Shown here: piece by piece, positions 1 to 9,400 of the stretch
Layout of the letters: every line of letters begins with the position of its first letter
How positions within the stretch are numbered: position 1 is the first letter of the stretch
Assembly (NCBI GenBank): GCA_947474435.1
Contig: CANJII010000006.1
Span: 1 to 64,000 of the forward strand
From: Chitinophagaceae bacterium
GTDB taxonomy: Bacteria > Bacteroidota > Bacteroidia > Chitinophagales > UBA10324
Length of the DNA stretch: 64,000 nt
Direction of reading: 5' to 3'
Translations under genes and position numbers: made by a program
Notes under the pieces: generated by a model
The model's database searches: none
Seen by the model: the letters and a program-made list of their open reading frames with translations, nothing else
Told to the model about the DNA's origin: nothing

Positions 1-1374
1 GAAAATGGCAATGGTTGTCCATCAGTTGATACTCTTCATTTAACCATTAACTACGGAACACATAATGCAGAAACTCATACTGCATGTGAATCATATTCAT
101 GGAATGGAATTGATTATACCGTAAGCGGAATTTTCACACACCCTTATGAAAACGGCAATGGTTGTCCTTCAGTTGATACTCTTCATTTAACCATCAATTA
201 CGGAACTCACAATGCAGAAACTCATACAGCATGTGAAAGCTATAACTGGAACGGAATTGATTACACAGTAAGCGGAACATTTACACACCCTTACGAAAAT
301 GGTAATGGTTGTCCTTCAGTTGATACTCTTCATTTAACCATCAACTACGGAACACATAATGCAGAAACTCACACTGCATGCGAAAGCTACAACTGGAACG
401 GAATTGATTACACAGTAGGCGGAACCTTCACACACCCTTACGAAAATGGTGCTGATTGTCCTTCTGTAGATACTCTTCATTTAACAATCAACTACGGAAC
501 ACACAATGCAGAAACACACACAGCATGTGAATCTTATTCATGGAACGGAATTAACTACACAGTAAGTGGAACCTTCACTCACCCTTATGAAAATCAAAGT
601 GGTTGTCCTTCGGTTGATACTCTTCATTTGACTATCAACTACGGAACTCACAATGTAGAAACACACACAGCATGTGAATCTTATTCATGGAACGGAATTG
701 ATTACACTGTAAGCGGAACATTCACTCACCCTTACGAAAATGGTGATGGTTGTCCTTCAGTTGATACTCTTCATTTAACCATCAACTACGGAACACACAA
801 TGCAGAAACTCATACTGCATGTGAATCATATTCATGGAATGGAATTGATTATACAGTAAGCGGAACTTTCACTCATCCTTACGAAAATCAAAGTGGTTGT
901 CCTTCGGTTGATACTCTTCATTTGACTATCACTAATGGAACTAATAATGCTGAAACTCATACGGCGTGTGAGAGTTTTTCTTGGAATGGAATCACATACA
1001 ATACAAGCGGAACATTCATTAATACTTATGAGAATCAGGTTGAATGTAGTTCAGTTGATACTCTTCATTTAACCATCAACTACGGAACACATAATGCAGA
1101 AACTCATACAGCATGTGAAAGTTATAACTGGAATGGAATTGATTACACAGTAAGCGGAACATTCACGCATCCTTACGAAAACGGTGATGGCTGCCCTTCT
1201 GTTGACACATTGCATTTGACTATCAACAATGGAACACACAATACAGAAACACATGCTGCTTGTGAAACCTACAACTGGCATGGAACGGATTACACTGTTA
1301 CAGGTGTGTTCACTTATCCATATTACAATCAATCTGAATGTCCTTCGGTTGATACTTTGCACTTAACAATTAAC
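1..1374 (+). repeat. 147-bp in-frame tandem repeat array (49-aa unit, about 9.3 copies)
   Basis: The block GAAAAnGGn/GAAAATCAA occurs at 1, 148, 295, 442, 589, 736, 883, 1030, 1177 and 1324, an exact 147-base period. The first six or seven units are almost identical at base level. The units near 1030 and 1324 have diverged. The array continues off the left edge. Each unit carries ACES...WNGIDY...GTFTHPYEN...GCPSVDTLHLTI, a motif common in large Bacteroidetes surface proteins. Confidence 0.97.
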
Positions 1375-4300
1375 CACGATGTAGTTAACCAGTTGGATCC
1401 TGTTGTTGCTTGTGGTCAATATCAATTGCCTTGGATGCTAGCACTTGAAACCGGTAATTACGAACATCATTATTTTACAGTTCATGGTTGCGATTCATTG
1501 GTAAAAATTCATGTTTACATCAGCCACATTGAAGCGAATGCTGTTCAGAACGGTTGGATTTTATGTCATGATGGTAATGAAGGTTCAATTGACCTGACTG
1601 CATCACATGGTATCGGATTCTACGAATACAACTGGAGCAACGGTGCAACTACTGAAGACATCAGCGGATTGAGTGCCGGTACTTATACTGTAACAGTTAC
1701 TGATGACACACAATGTTCAGCAACAACTTCTGTTACTATTGGAGAACCAAGTGCAATTGAAGTAAGTGCACAAACGCAAAATGCTTCTTGCAATGGAAAC
1801 GAAAACGGATGGATTGATTTATCTGTAATCGGAGGTACATCGCCTTACACTTATATGTGGAGCAATGGCGCAACCACTCAGGATTTAAATAACATTGGCG
1901 TAGAAACATTCTATGTAACAGTTTACGATGCCAATGGTTGCACTGCTACTGCTTATTACATTGTAACTGGGCCGGGAAGTGCTGATGCCGGTGATAACCA
2001 AACTATTTGCGCAGGTAACTCTGTGCAGTTGTCTGCATCCGGTGGAAATATTTATTTGTGGACACCTGCTGCAAGTCTGGATAATGCATCGGTTTACAAT
2101 CCGGTTGCTTCTCCAACTGTTACAACTACTTACACGCTTACCATTTCAAATTCAAGTGGTGAACTGGTTACCAATGGTAATTTCGAAGCTGGTAATACAG
2201 GATTTACTTCTGATTATGCTTTTGTCAATACTCCTTATAGCGGTGGTTATTCTTCAGGAACAGGTTTGTGGCCTGAAGGAAAATACGCAGTAGGTCCTGA
2301 TCCTAATTATTATCACCCAAGTTTCTTCGGAAGCGGATATCCATCCGGAACCGGAAACCTGATGATTGTAAATGGATCTGTTACACCTGGAACTAAAGTG
2401 TGGGGCGAAGTAGTAAGTGTTACACCTAACACTGATTATTATTTCTCTGCACAAATCAGCACATTGGTTGAGCAATCTCCTGCTGAATTGGAATTCACAA
2501 TTAACGGATCACCAATCGGACCAAACCTTGTTGCACCTGCTACCATTAATAACTGGATTCAATTCTATGCAGTTTGGAACTCGGGAACTAACACGGGAGC
2601 TAACATTAAAATCATCAATGGAAATACCATTGCTTCCGGAAATGATTTTGGATTGGATGATATTTCGTTCACCACTGTTTGTTCTGTTACAGATACTGTG
2701 GTTATACATGTAAGCCATATTCATACTGAAATTTCTTCAACCAATGTTCATTGCCCAAGTGGTAACGATGGTTCATCCAACTTAACTGTTACAGGTGGAA
2801 TTATTCCTTACACTTATAGCTGGAGCAATGGCGCAACAACTGAAGACCTAAGCAACCTTGCTGCCGGAACATATACTGTAACAGTTTACGATGCCGCTCA
2901 CTGTTCAGGATTGAATTATGTGGTGATTACACAACCTGCAGCTATTGTTATCACACATACTGTTACCAACGCAAGTTGTAATAATGCGAATGGTGGCATT
3001 GATGTAACTGTTACAGGTGGTACTGCTCCTTACTCTTATGATTGGGTGAATGGTGCAACTACTCAAGATCTTTCATCTATTGCTTCAGGTGATTATACTT
3101 TGATTGTAACTGATGCAAATGGTTGCACTGCTACTAAATCAATTTATGTAAGCGGAACTCCTGCCATCAGTTTATCAGAAACTCACAGCAATGCCACATG
3201 TGGAATTGCAAATGCAAATGTGTTCCTGACTGTTACAGGCGGAACTGCACCATTTGATTTCTTATGGAGCAATGGAACTACCGATCAGAACCTTGCAGGT
3301 GTCGCTTCAGGTACTTACCTGGTAACTGTAACTGATATTAATGGTTGCCCTGCAGTGTTACCGGTTGCTGTGGATTGCACTCCTCCTTTGTGTAATATGC
3401 AATTGACCTACGAACACTCAAACAACCAATGCTTTGGTGAGTGCGATGGAACAATTGATTTAACTGTGATTGGCGGTACAATGCCATTCGCTTACAATTG
3501 GAGCAATGGTGCTTCCGGAATTCATCTGATGAATTTATGCGCCGGTGATTACAGTGTAACTGTGACTGATGTAAACGGATGTTTTGCCATTGCAAACATT
3601 AACATCACACAACACGATCCGATTGTGATTGTTATGGATACCAGTAACAGTAATTGCGAACACTTGTGCCATTGCACAGGAGCAATCAATGCATTCCCAA
3701 CAGGTGGTGAAGGACCATACTCTTATTCATGGTCGAATAATTCGCCATACGGTTCAACTGCTGCTGGTCTTTGCCCTGGTCAATACTATGTAACAGTTAC
3801 AGATGCTAGCGGATGTACTGCTGTTGCAGGTGCTTATGTGGATTGTATCACATTGCCACCACCACCTTGTCAGGCACCAACAAATTTTACAGTAACCAAT
3901 GTAACCTCGTCAACAGCTGTTCTTCATTGGGATGCCGTTCCAGGTGCTTATGGATACAAAATTCGTCGCCGTCCGGTAGGAACTACTACATGGGTGAATA
4001 CTGGTGTTCTTGCTCCGGCACATCAAAAAACAATTCAAAACCTCCAGTGTAATACTGCTTACGAATGGGAGATTATGACACTGTGCAATGCTGCACAAAC
4101 TGATGTTTCCGGATGGGTTGCAACTACTCCAAACTTTACCACTGCACCATACTGTGCAACGCCAACAGGATTGTATGTTGATAATATCACTTCAACTTCA
4201 GCACGAGTTCATTGGAGTCCGGTACCAAATGCCACGAGTTACAGAATCCGTTACCGTGTGCATGGAACCACTACCTGGTCGAATGTTGGAGCTGCTGGTT

Positions 4301-4728
4301 CAGTTACTCAAAAAACAATTCTTAATCTGATTTCAGGTGCAACTTACGATTGGCAATTGCGTGCAAAATGTTCCTCTTCAAATGATGTAAGTGCATTCAG
4401 TAATTCAAGCATACAACACTTTACATTGATAAGTGCAAGAATGGAAGATGAAGATAACAACTCAGCAAAAACAATCAGCATTTTCCCTAATCCTGCGAAT
4501 GACAATGTAACTGTTGAGTTAAATAACGGTTGTAACTGTAATGATGAAGCAACAATTTCAATCACTAATGTTTTAGGTCAATTGATTTATACAACCTCAA
4601 TTAACCTGAATGCAGGTAAGTTGAAATATGAAATTAAATTACCTGAATCTGTAATTGATGGAATGTACTTCATAACTGTTCGTTCAAACGAATACATTGA
4701 AACAAAACGCTTAACCGTGAGCAAGTAA
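1..4728 (+). CDS. Giant T9SS surface adhesin with tandem repeats and SprB repeats (5' end outside window)
   Basis: The reading frame is open from base 1, so the true start lies upstream; the first in-window ATG (628) is inside a repeat and is not a start. Modules in order: about 9.3 copies of a 49-residue repeat (nt 1-1374) with two Cys each (ACES, GCPS); a short linker; two SprB repeats (about nt 1540-1970, hallmark WSNGATT...GTYTVTV); one Ig-like module (nt 1975-2150); an NGNFE-type jelly-roll-like module (nt 2160-2690); five more SprB repeats (nt 2710-3850); two fibronectin type III domains (nt 3865-4420); and a C-terminal T9SS type A sorting domain (IFPNPANDN...). Such proteins are exported by T9SS and anchored at or released from the cell surface, and SprB itself is the gliding adhesin of Flavobacterium. 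Adhesion is inferred from family and architecture. A strong terminator follows the stop. Confidence 0.9.
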   Translation, partial: ENGNGCPSVDTLHLTINYGTHNAETHTACESYSWNGIDYTVSGIFTHPYENGNGCPSVDTLHLTINYGTHNAETHTACESYNWNGIDYTVSGTFTHPYENGNGCPSVDTLHLTINYGTHNAETHTACESYNWNGIDYTVGGTFTHPYENGADCPSVDTLHLTINYGTHNAETHTACESYSWNGINYTVSGTFTHPYENQSGCPSVDTLHLTINYGTHNVETHTACESYSWNGIDYTVSGTFTHPYENGDGCPSVDTLHLTINYGTHNAETHTACESYSWNGIDYTVSGTFTHPYENQSGCPSVDTLHLTITNGTNNAETHTACESFSWNGITYNTSGTFINTYENQVECSSVDTLHLTINYGTHNAETHTACESYNWNGIDYTVSGTFTHPYENGDGCPSVDTLHLTINNGTHNTETHAACETYNWHGTDYTVTGVFTYPYYNQSECPSVDTLHLTINHDVVNQLDPVVACGQYQLPWMLALETGNYEHHYFTVHGCDSLVKIHVYISHIEANAVQNGWILCHDGNEGSIDLTASHGIGFYEYNWSNGATTEDISGLSAGTYTVTVTDDTQCSATTSVTIGEPSAIEVSAQTQNASCNGNENGWIDLSVIGGTSPYTYMWSNGATTQDLNNIGVETFYVTVYDANGCTATAYYIVTGPGSADAGDNQTICAGNSVQLSASGGNIYLWTPAASLDNASVYNPVASPTVTTTYTLTISNSSGELVTNGNFEAGNTGFTSDYAFVNTPYSGGYSSGTGLWPEGKYAVGPDPNYYHPSFFGSGYPSGTGNLMIVNGSVTPGTKVWGEVVSVTPNTDYYFSAQISTLVEQSPAELEFTINGSPIGPNLVAPATINNWIQFYAVWNSGTNTGANIKIINGNTIASGNDFGLDDISFTTVCSVTDTVVIHVSHIHTEISSTNVHCPSGNDGSSNLTVTGGIIPYTYSWSNGATTEDLSNLAAGTYTVTVYDAAHCSGLNYVVITQPAAIVITHTVTNASCNNANGGIDVTVTGGTAPYSYDWVNGATTQDLSSIASGDYTLIVTDANGCTATKSIYVSGTPAISLSETHSNATCGIANANVFLTVTGGTAPFDFLWSNGTTDQNLAGVASGTYLVTVTDINGCPAVLPVAVDCTPPLCNMQLTYEHSNNQCFGECDGTIDLTVIGGTMPFAYNWSNGASGIHLMNLCAGDYSVTVTDVNGCFAIANINITQHDPIVIVMDTSNSNCEHLCHCTGAINAFPTGGEGPYSYSWSNNSPYGSTAAGLCPGQYYVTVTDASGCTAVAGAYVDCITLPPPPCQAPTNFTVTNVTSSTAVLHWDAVPGAYGYKIRRRPVGTTTWVNTGVLAPAHQKTIQNLQCNTAYEWEIMTLCNAAQTDVSGWVATTPNFTTAPYCATPTGLYVDNITSTSARVHWSPVPNATSYRIRYRVHGTTTWSNVGAAGSVTQKTILNLISGATYDWQLRAKCSSSNDVSAFSNSSIQHFTLISARMEDEDNNSAKTISIFPNPANDNVTVELNNGCNCNDEATISITNVLGQLIYTTSINLNAGKLKYEIKLPESVIDGMYFITVRSNEYIETKRLTVSK

Positions 4729-4752
4729 TACGGTAGAACACTAAATCGCATC

Positions 4753-4789
4753 AGAGGCTGTTCAGCAATGAACGGCCTCTTTTTTTTTT
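4753..4789 (+). terminator. Rho-independent terminator of the adhesin gene
   Basis: The stem AGAGGCTGTTCA pairs with TGAACGGCCTCT across a GCAA loop (one G.T pair) and is followed by nine Ts. It begins 24 bases after the stop codon. Confidence 0.93.
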
Positions 4790-4941
4790 ATATAGTCAGG
4801 AATTATTATTTCAGAATCAGAACAGAAAACCTGAACTGTATATTGATAAATTCAGTAATAAAAAAACAATTTCAAAATAAATGATCTGTTAAAAATAAAT
4901 TATAATCTAAATTGAATACGACTCACAATTTGAAACGATAA

Positions 4942-5184
4942 TCATTTTTTCTTTCTTCCGTGATCATGTAAATCTTCAGGCAGAATTTTTTCAGAAAGCC
5001 ATTTTCCATTTCGGTGTTCACCTAAAATTATTACATACTTGTTTTGCTCATAAAGCTTTTTGGCTTTCAGCATTTCTTCTTTATTGATGGTTGAAATTTT
5101 AATACCATTCTTTGAACCTAATGAGCACACTTCGATATAAAATCCATCTTTTAAAATTCGTGGTGCTGCCTGTAATTTTGCCAT
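4942..5184 (-). CDS. Small conserved-looking hypothetical protein (80 aa)
   Basis: An 80-residue basic protein with an N-terminal PRILKDGFYIEV segment, a KNGIKI strand and a C-terminal LGEHRNGKW block, ending in a lysine-rich tail (GRKKK). No signal peptide or membrane segment. The sequence reads like a genuine folded small protein, and similar PRILKDGFYIEV...GIKI proteins are, from memory, widespread in Bacteroidetes, but no function is known to me. It stands alone between the adhesin terminator and a divergent small gene. No clear promoter core was found upstream. Confidence 0.6.
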   Translation of the reverse strand: MAKLQAAPRILKDGFYIEVCSLGSKNGIKISTINKEEMLKAKKLYEQNKYVIILGEHRNGKWLSEKILPEDLHDHGRKKK

Positions 5185-5445
5185 TGATTTTATGAAATTG
5201 TGAATATTTTAAAACCTGATTTAAAGTGCAAATTAAAGTCATGCTCTTAAAACAATCAACATATTAAAAACAATCGTATTAGCAGCTTAAATAGCACTTT
5301 TATATTTATGATATTTTTCAATTTCTTTAACCGATAATTTAAAATATGGAATTTAGAAATTAATTGAAAATTAATGCTGACTGTTTTAAGGATCGTACAT
5401 TGCACCCGATTTAATAACACAACCGAAACAAGCACTAATCAGCAA

Positions 5446-5823
5446 ATGGAAACTAAACCACCAATCGAAAGCATATTGATATTAACCGGTACTGAATACC
5501 CGCAACGGGCTTCGCTTATTTTTAAGAAATATTTTTTTGATAAAAACCGTTCCATACAAGCATTATTGTCGGTGGAAGGGTTGAATAAAGTTTGGGTGAA
5601 AGACCAAAAAACCATTGACGAGTTGAACGCCATAGTTGATAAACGAAATACTGAGTTCAAAGCAAAAGCACTTGAATCATCAGCTAAACTGAAAGAACAG
5701 GAATGGAATTTAATAGGGAAACTTAGTGAAGTAAAAGACGATTTTAATTTTTATACCAATCGCAGTGGCGCCATCATAGAACACTCAAGGGTTTATCTTG
5801 CATTCAGAGAACCGAAGCATTAA
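5446..5823 (+). CDS. Hypothetical cytosolic protein (125 aa)
   Basis: The frame is open from 5374, but the ATG at 5446 (METKPPIES) is the better start because the preceding 24 codons are low-quality, intergenic-like sequence. The protein has a central lysine/glutamate-rich segment likely to be helical (about residues 60-95, DELNAIVDKRNTEFKAKA) and a C-terminal NFYTNRSGAIIEHSR block. No signal peptide, membrane segment or recognised domain. The 261 bases upstream (5185-5445) are A/T-rich and show nothing else. Function unknown. Confidence 0.55.
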   Translation: METKPPIESILILTGTEYPQRASLIFKKYFFDKNRSIQALLSVEGLNKVWVKDQKTIDELNAIVDKRNTEFKAKALESSAKLKEQEWNLIGKLSEVKDDFNFYTNRSGAIIEHSRVYLAFREPKH

Positions 5824-5846
5824 TTACCGCTGTTAATCTCAATATT

Positions 5847-6164
5847 TTATTTTGATGAAGCAGGTTTTTGAAGATTATTATAAATAAAATATTTAACCAA
5901 TTGTTGCTGAGTGGAATCAGTCATCTTTGCTTTTTTATACATGGTCGGTAATACTTTATCCCATTTTGATTTAGTAAAATTATAGGGAACACGAAATTTG
6001 TGACATGAGGTGCAATACTTTGTTTCCAGGTTCATTCCCTTGGTTGCTTTTTCATCCATCACTGCATATTGAGATGTAGTTCCGGAACCTGAAGTTGGAT
6101 TTGTTTTTTTTGAACACGCAACAACACTGATTGCAATTACTGAAAGAAGAAAATATTTTTTCAT
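5847..6164 (-). CDS. Lipoprotein with a single c-type heme motif (105 aa)
   Basis: The N-terminus is a lipoprotein signal with the lipidated Cys at 17 (VVAC). A CTSCH heme-attachment motif sits at residues 51-55, and Met75 or Met81 could be the distal ligand. The mature part is about 88 residues, very short for a cytochrome c, and the core after CxxCH (WDKVLPTMYKKAKMT) resembles small class I cytochrome domains. It would be an envelope-anchored electron carrier. It lies 84 bases downstream of a beta-barrel gene on the same strand, and a CAAATGTA (-7 type, reverse strand) at 6194-6201 suggests it may also have its own promoter. The partner oxidoreductase is not in the window. Confidence 0.8.
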   Translation of the reverse strand: MKKYFLLSVIAISVVACSKKTNPTSGSGTTSQYAVMDEKATKGMNLETKYCTSCHKFRVPYNFTKSKWDKVLPTMYKKAKMTDSTQQQLVKYFIYNNLQKPASSK

Positions 6165-6248
6165 TGAATGATGTGGCTGAATTTTAAAAGCGGCAAATGT
6201 AATTTTCCAGAATTAATATAATAATTGATGAAGAGATTTATCAGAATG

Positions 6249-7052
6249 CTAAAGATTAAATGAAATGATTATTCTCGATTCAAATTGCTCATGTTCGGTT
6301 AAATCCATATTCAATGGAAACTCATCAGTCATTTTTAAATTTCTGATTTGCGGAAGGCACGATAAATTAATAAACCAACCATCGCCACTGAAATTAAAGG
6401 CAGGGCCGGCATAAAGTAAACTGCTTTCCCATCCTTCATCGGGCGATATATCATTAAAATTTTTTGCTTCTACTCCAAATCCAACATGATCGCTTACTGA
6501 AAACATGTAACCGAACGCAATGCTAACAGGATATTCCATCAATCGTTTTAGTTTATCATTTTCAAAAACAAATTCCATTTCGGTTTCTTCCACAATGTTG
6601 AGCGCGAACAAATGATTATTTATTTGTTTGTCGAATAATAATTTTCCTTCCAGTTCCCATTCTTCACCATTGCTTCCAACCTCGGCATACAATGCTGTTC
6701 CAATTTTATTTATGGTGGGATCGCTCAGCTTCCATTTAAATTCTGAACTGAAACCTAACCGGTTATCGTGCACTATGGTTTTTGAAGTGCCATTAAATAA
6801 TGTTTTGCTGTTAAAATTGAGATACAATGATGTTTGAATGTTTTTTCCTATCCCGACTTCAAACTCCACCCGCTGTTCAAAAGCGCTGTAATAATCGGTT
6901 CGACCGGTATTCCATTTCAATTGGTATTCTAAATCTTTTACTCCCGCTGGCAGCACATTGGTTTGATAGGTATTGGTGAAAACTCTATCCTGTGCACTTA
7001 CTTGATTTGTTGTGATAAACAGATAAATGATTGGAAGTATTTTGAATCGCAT
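6249..7052 (-). CDS. Predicted outer-membrane beta-barrel protein (267 aa)
   Basis: It has a signal peptide ending at VSAQ (about residue 20). Alternating amphipathic strands follow (YQLKWNTGRTDYYSAFEQRVEFEVGIGKN, GFGVEAKNF), and the protein ends in an aromatic/hydrophobic strand (ESRIIISFNL), as barrels do. Repeated EFEVG, NLSCL and GPAFNFS strands fit a 10- to 12-stranded porin-like or transporter-like barrel. I do not recognise a specific family. The gene precedes the c-heme lipoprotein gene on the same strand, so the two may act together in the outer membrane. A CAAATGTA promoter core lies at 7073-7080. Confidence 0.7.
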   Translation of the reverse strand: MRFKILPIIYLFITTNQVSAQDRVFTNTYQTNVLPAGVKDLEYQLKWNTGRTDYYSAFEQRVEFEVGIGKNIQTSLYLNFNSKTLFNGTSKTIVHDNRLGFSSEFKWKLSDPTINKIGTALYAEVGSNGEEWELEGKLLFDKQINNHLFALNIVEETEMEFVFENDKLKRLMEYPVSIAFGYMFSVSDHVGFGVEAKNFNDISPDEGWESSLLYAGPAFNFSGDGWFINLSCLPQIRNLKMTDEFPLNMDLTEHEQFESRIIISFNL

Positions 7053-7220
7053 GATATCTTTTTTTTGAAATGCAAATGTATAAATGCAATTTAGATTGAA
7101 TCTAAATTGATAATAAGTTTTTTGTGATTTTTATCATGAAATATTTCATGGCATGGAATCAGTAAATTCCAAACTAAATTGAATATAGCCTTGTGATTTT
7201 CTTGTAACAATAATTGAAAA

Positions 7221-8300
7221 TCAGAAATTGGGGCACTCCATTTTCTTTTTGGGATTCGACCGATTGTTGAATTTAAAATCGCGAAACTCAACAATGAGAG
7301 CTAACTCATGTGTTCCCTGTGTATTGGAACGCAAATCACTGATAGTTAAATCATAACTGTAACCGAATTTATAAACAATAGATTCTTTATTCTGATCGCC
7401 GGCAAATCCAACATTAACAATAATGGCGTCAGATCTTTTTATGTCAAATAATAAGGGGGTTTGATTTCTGTAGCTCAGCCCCGCAAACATTGGTTTCATC
7501 AATACATTAAAGGAAAAATTAAATTCCCGCATGGTGGTTTGATGTTCCCACATAATAGAAGGTGCAAGTAAAATCTTGTATCGTTTTACTTCATACCGAA
7601 CCGGTATTACAGCACCTGCATGTAAAACCAGATTTTGCGGTAAGCGTGATGCTTGCCCGGTTATGCTTTCGTCAGGTTTAGTAACATGATGCAATGCAAC
7701 TCCGAAAGTATAAGTGGCAATCAGGTTTTTTAAGCGGTTACGATGATTTCCTTTTATCAATGCACCAACTGAAAAGTCAACAAATGTTCGAGACTGGGCA
7801 TAGGGAGTTGGATTATTGGTTGGCCCGGTAATTCCAAACAACGGATGCAACTGATCACTGAAAACCAGTTTTGACCAGTCAATTTTTTTATTCATGATGG
7901 AGGTTTTAAACCCGGCCTGAAAAACCCAGTTCTTGGGAGAAAGAATAATGCGGTACGAATAAAGCCCGCTGATACATTGAGTCCGCAAATATCCTTCACC
8001 TTCAGTATCGCTCCAGGCATTTAACCCAATGCCGCTGCTTAAACTTAAATCCTGCGCATCAATTGCCAATGAATAGGTTGGAAATTTACTTGGAATCCGT
8101 GGCCACAATGCTCTGTAATTAATTCCGGCACGCAAGCCTGAATTGATTCCGGTAAATGCAGGATTCACATACAATTGATTGAAATAGTATTGAGAAAAAG
8201 TAGGGTCCTGTGCTTTTGAAATAAATGAAAATCCGAGCAGAAATACAATCGCTGAGAAGCGAATGATATGTTTACACAAATTCTTTCGGATGAGTTTCAT
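7221..8300 (-). CDS. Type IX secretion system membrane protein, PorP/SprF family
   Basis: A signal peptide (cleavage after SKAQ) is followed by the family signature DPTFSQYYFNQLYVNPAFTG and then GINYRALWP. The rest is beta-barrel, ending near VEFRDFKFNN. Length (359 aa) is slightly above the usual 300-340. PorP/SprF proteins are outer-membrane barrels needed for secretion or attachment of particular T9SS cargo; SprF serves the adhesin SprB. Here the giant repeat adhesin lies about 2.5 kb away, with the small genes and the barrel/cytochrome pair between, so they may be functional partners (inference). The extreme C-terminus (NRSNPKKKMECPNF) is basic and unusual for a barrel end. Confidence 0.88.
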   Translation of the reverse strand: MKLIRKNLCKHIIRFSAIVFLLGFSFISKAQDPTFSQYYFNQLYVNPAFTGINSGLRAGINYRALWPRIPSKFPTYSLAIDAQDLSLSSGIGLNAWSDTEGEGYLRTQCISGLYSYRIILSPKNWVFQAGFKTSIMNKKIDWSKLVFSDQLHPLFGITGPTNNPTPYAQSRTFVDFSVGALIKGNHRNRLKNLIATYTFGVALHHVTKPDESITGQASRLPQNLVLHAGAVIPVRYEVKRYKILLAPSIMWEHQTTMREFNFSFNVLMKPMFAGLSYRNQTPLLFDIKRSDAIIVNVGFAGDQNKESIVYKFGYSYDLTISDLRSNTQGTHELALIVEFRDFKFNNRSNPKKKMECPNF

Positions 8301-8383
8301 AAGTTTGTTGGCAATATAAAGAGTTTTAAAGCATATTTGAAAATTGAATTCCTAAAAACATTTTAAATATCTTACATACAGAA

Positions 8384-9400
8384 GTGCAGGTAAAAAAAGT
8401 TTTGATTATCCGGTTCAGTTCCATTGGCGATATTGTATTAACAAGTCCGGTAATCAGGTGCATTAAAAAACAATTACCCCATGTTGAATTGCACTACCTG
8501 ACAAAAAAAGCATTTTCAATTCTGCTGGAATCAAATCCATACATCGATAAAGTTCATTTGATGGATGGTGATTTGTCAAAAACATTAAAGGAATTGGAAG
8601 CCGAAAATTTTGATTTCATTATTGATCTGCATAATAATCTCAGAACATTTCGTGTAAAGTGGCATTTGGCAAAACCTGTAGGCTCGTTGAATAAATTGAA
8701 TATCAGGAAATGGATTTTAGTGAATCTGAAAATTAATCTGCTGCCCGATAAGCACATTGTTCAAAGGTTAATTGACACAGCAAAAAAAATAAAAGTGGTG
8801 GATGATGGCGAAGGGCTCGACTACTTTATTCCAAAGAAGGATGAACTTCAATTGCATGATTTCCCACTCACACACATGCACGGATATGCAGCCCTTGTGA
8901 TAGGTGCGCAACATGCAACAAAAAAACTTCCGTTTGAAAAACTGAAGGAATTGTGTGAGAAAGTTCAGGTGCCGTTTATAGTTATCGGGGGAAAAGAAGA
9001 TTTTCAAACAGGAAACGAATTGGAAAAATTATTTCCGTTTAAAGTTTTTAATGCCTGCGGAAAATTTAATCTCAACCAATCTGCTTCTTTAATTAAGCAA
9101 TCGAAAATTGTAATTACTCATGATACTTCAATGATGCACATTGCTGCGGCATTTAAAAAGAAGATTCATTCGTATTGGGGAAGCACAGTTCCTGCGTTTG
9201 GTATGTATCCTTATTTCGGCAGCAAGGCAAAATATTTATCAGAGTATAAAAACAATTCATTTTTACATGAAGTGAAAAATCTGAGCTGTCGGCCTTGTTC
9301 TAAAATCGGATTTGATAAATGCCCGAAAGGTCATTTCGATTGCATGATGAAACAGGATTTTGAAAACCTGATAAAAGAATTACCTCAGGCGGTTCGGTAA
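8384..9400 (+). CDS. Glycosyltransferase family 9 (heptosyltransferase-like)
   Basis: The N-terminal KKVLIIRFSSIGDIVLTSPVIR is the GT9 Rossmann signature of ADP-heptose:LPS heptosyltransferases. The C-terminal half carries VITHDTSMMHIAAAFKK, the family's nucleotide-sugar site, and the Cys-rich tail CRPCSKIGFDKCPKGHFDCM seen in many Bacteroidetes members. Start: GTG at 8384, because the conserved N-terminus begins immediately and the next ATG would delete it. It would act on the cytoplasmic face of the inner membrane in LPS core assembly, consistent with the heptose kinase gene at 52597-53586. Its stop codon directly abuts the stop of the convergent DUF4294 gene. Confidence 0.9.
   Translation: MQVKKVLIIRFSSIGDIVLTSPVIRCIKKQLPHVELHYLTKKAFSILLESNPYIDKVHLMDGDLSKTLKELEAENFDFIIDLHNNLRTFRVKWHLAKPVGSLNKLNIRKWILVNLKINLLPDKHIVQRLIDTAKKIKVVDDGEGLDYFIPKKDELQLHDFPLTHMHGYAALVIGAQHATKKLPFEKLKELCEKVQVPFIVIGGKEDFQTGNELEKLFPFKVFNACGKFNLNQSASLIKQSKIVITHDTSMMHIAAAFKKKIHSYWGSTVPAFGMYPYFGSKAKYLSEYKNNSFLHEVKNLSCRPCSKIGFDKCPKGHFDCMMKQDFENLIKELPQAVR

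Noticed and set aside
1-1374. Possible CRISPR-like array because of the regular 147-base period
   Set aside because: Repeats are contiguous, in frame and coding throughout, with no unique spacers.
7091-7294. 67-codon minus-strand open frame overlapping the 3' end of the PorP/SprF gene
   Set aside because: Out-of-frame overlap with a well-supported gene; no recognisable motif, start context or promoter.
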